Shown piece after piece: positions 5,794 through 6,114 of a stretch of 6,114 bases of DNA. The DNA is from an uncultured Ruminiclostridium sp. GTDB lineage: Bacteria > Bacillota > Clostridia > Oscillospirales > Ruminococcaceae. Positions within the stretch are counted from its first letter, which is position 1. Each line of letters starts with the position of its first letter. The position numbers were made by a program, and so were the translations under genes. The stretch lies in NCBI GenBank assembly GCA_934462775.1, contig CAKSIR010000133.1, positions 1 through 6,114 on the forward strand. The letters are read 5' to 3'. The notes under the pieces are model-generated. The model was not told the origin of the DNA, ran no database searches, and saw only the letters and a list, made by a program, of their open reading frames with translations.

Positions 5794-6114
5794 ATGTACA
5801 GTGTAAGCGATAACTACACCGCTTTTTCAGCGGATTTTGCAAGATATATAGATTGCAAAGTCATAGTGGGCGATTGTACTAAAAACGGTACGGTTAGGTC
5901 GTGGAGCGACAGCAGGACATATCTGAGTACAGATGAAATCATCAGCATAAAGATAACCGAGGGACGAACAAGCGGCGGGTTTGAAATCGGGCTTACCTAC
6001 TGCAAAACGCTTGAAGCGGTGTTCAGAACTACTGCTGAGATAACGTCAAACTGCCGCCTTAAAGTCTTTGTAAGGTTTAAGAAAGGCGATACAAAAACAG
6101 AGTGGCTGCCGTTC
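5794..6114 (+). CDS. Putative phage tail/baseplate-type structural protein, 3' end missing
   Basis: Starts at ATG 5794 with a strong GGAGGAG at 5778-5784, 3 nt after the preceding stop, and runs off the window after 107 codons. The pattern YIDCKVIVGDCT, then TYLSTDEIISIKITEG, SGGFEIGLTYCKTLEAVFR and finally RLKVFVRFKKGDTKTEWLPF resembles the N-terminal domain of tail or receptor-binding proteins of Firmicutes siphophages: a short beta-rich unit with an -I-S--I-E----G-FEIG- core and a later -EW-P- motif. That resemblance is from memory and not verified by a search. Nothing in it resembles Cas, toxin-antitoxin or transposase proteins. The tandem arrangement with the upstream fragment fits a phage late operon. 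Confidence 0.5.
   Translation, partial: MYSVSDNYTAFSADFARYIDCKVIVGDCTKNGTVRSWSDSRTYLSTDEIISIKITEGRTSGGFEIGLTYCKTLEAVFRTTAEITSNCRLKVFVRFKKGDTKTEWLPF

Noticed and set aside
5570..6114. A phage-borne CRISPR-Cas system
   Set aside because: The cas operon is a complete-looking bacterial I-E locus, and the phage part begins only at the repeat end with a gene cut at its 5' side; a junction explains this better.

Overview
The window is most of a type I-E (Cascade) CRISPR-Cas operon on the + strand, followed by a single CRISPR repeat and then, abruptly, phage structural genes. The order is cse1 (3' part only), cse2, cas7e, cas5e, cas6e, cas1e and cas2e fused to a DnaQ-like exonuclease. This is the canonical I-E order, so cas3 and the 5' half of cse1 should lie just upstream of base 1. 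The genes are tightly packed, overlapping or separated by 1-5 nt, so they are probably co-transcribed from a promoter outside the window.

How the genes work together: Cse1, Cse2, Cas7e, Cas5e and Cas6e form Cascade, which processes pre-crRNA (Cas6e), holds the crRNA (Cas7e backbone, Cas5e at the 5' handle) and recognises PAM and target DNA (Cse1, Cse2). Cascade then recruits Cas3, which is not in the window. Cas1 and the Cas2-DnaQ fusion form the adaptation module that captures and trims new spacers. Catalytic or signature residues are intact in Cas1, in the exonuclease domain and in Cas6e, so nothing here looks decayed.

At the end of the operon (5524-5549) is a strong hairpin, followed by a short AT-rich stretch and one I-E repeat at 5570-5597. 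Its stem and its GTGATCC 3' handle closely resemble, from memory, those of the Streptococcus thermophilus CRISPR4 I-E system, which also has a Cas2-DnaQ fusion. No second repeat follows. From the end of the repeat the sequence is an open reading frame of a 5'-truncated gene and then a 3'-truncated gene, which I read as a phage tail-type protein. The breakpoint falls where a spacer should start. The simplest reading is that the first spacer matches this phage and the assembly crossed from the array into the phage genome. Real loss of the array by recombination is the alternative.

Organism: AGGAG/GAGGTG ribosome binding sites, moderate GC, the Cas2-DnaQ fusion and the repeat type suggest a Gram-positive Firmicute, perhaps a gut Clostridia (Oscillospiraceae/Ruminococcus-like). 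This is a low-confidence inference. No stretch over 300 bases lacks a gene.
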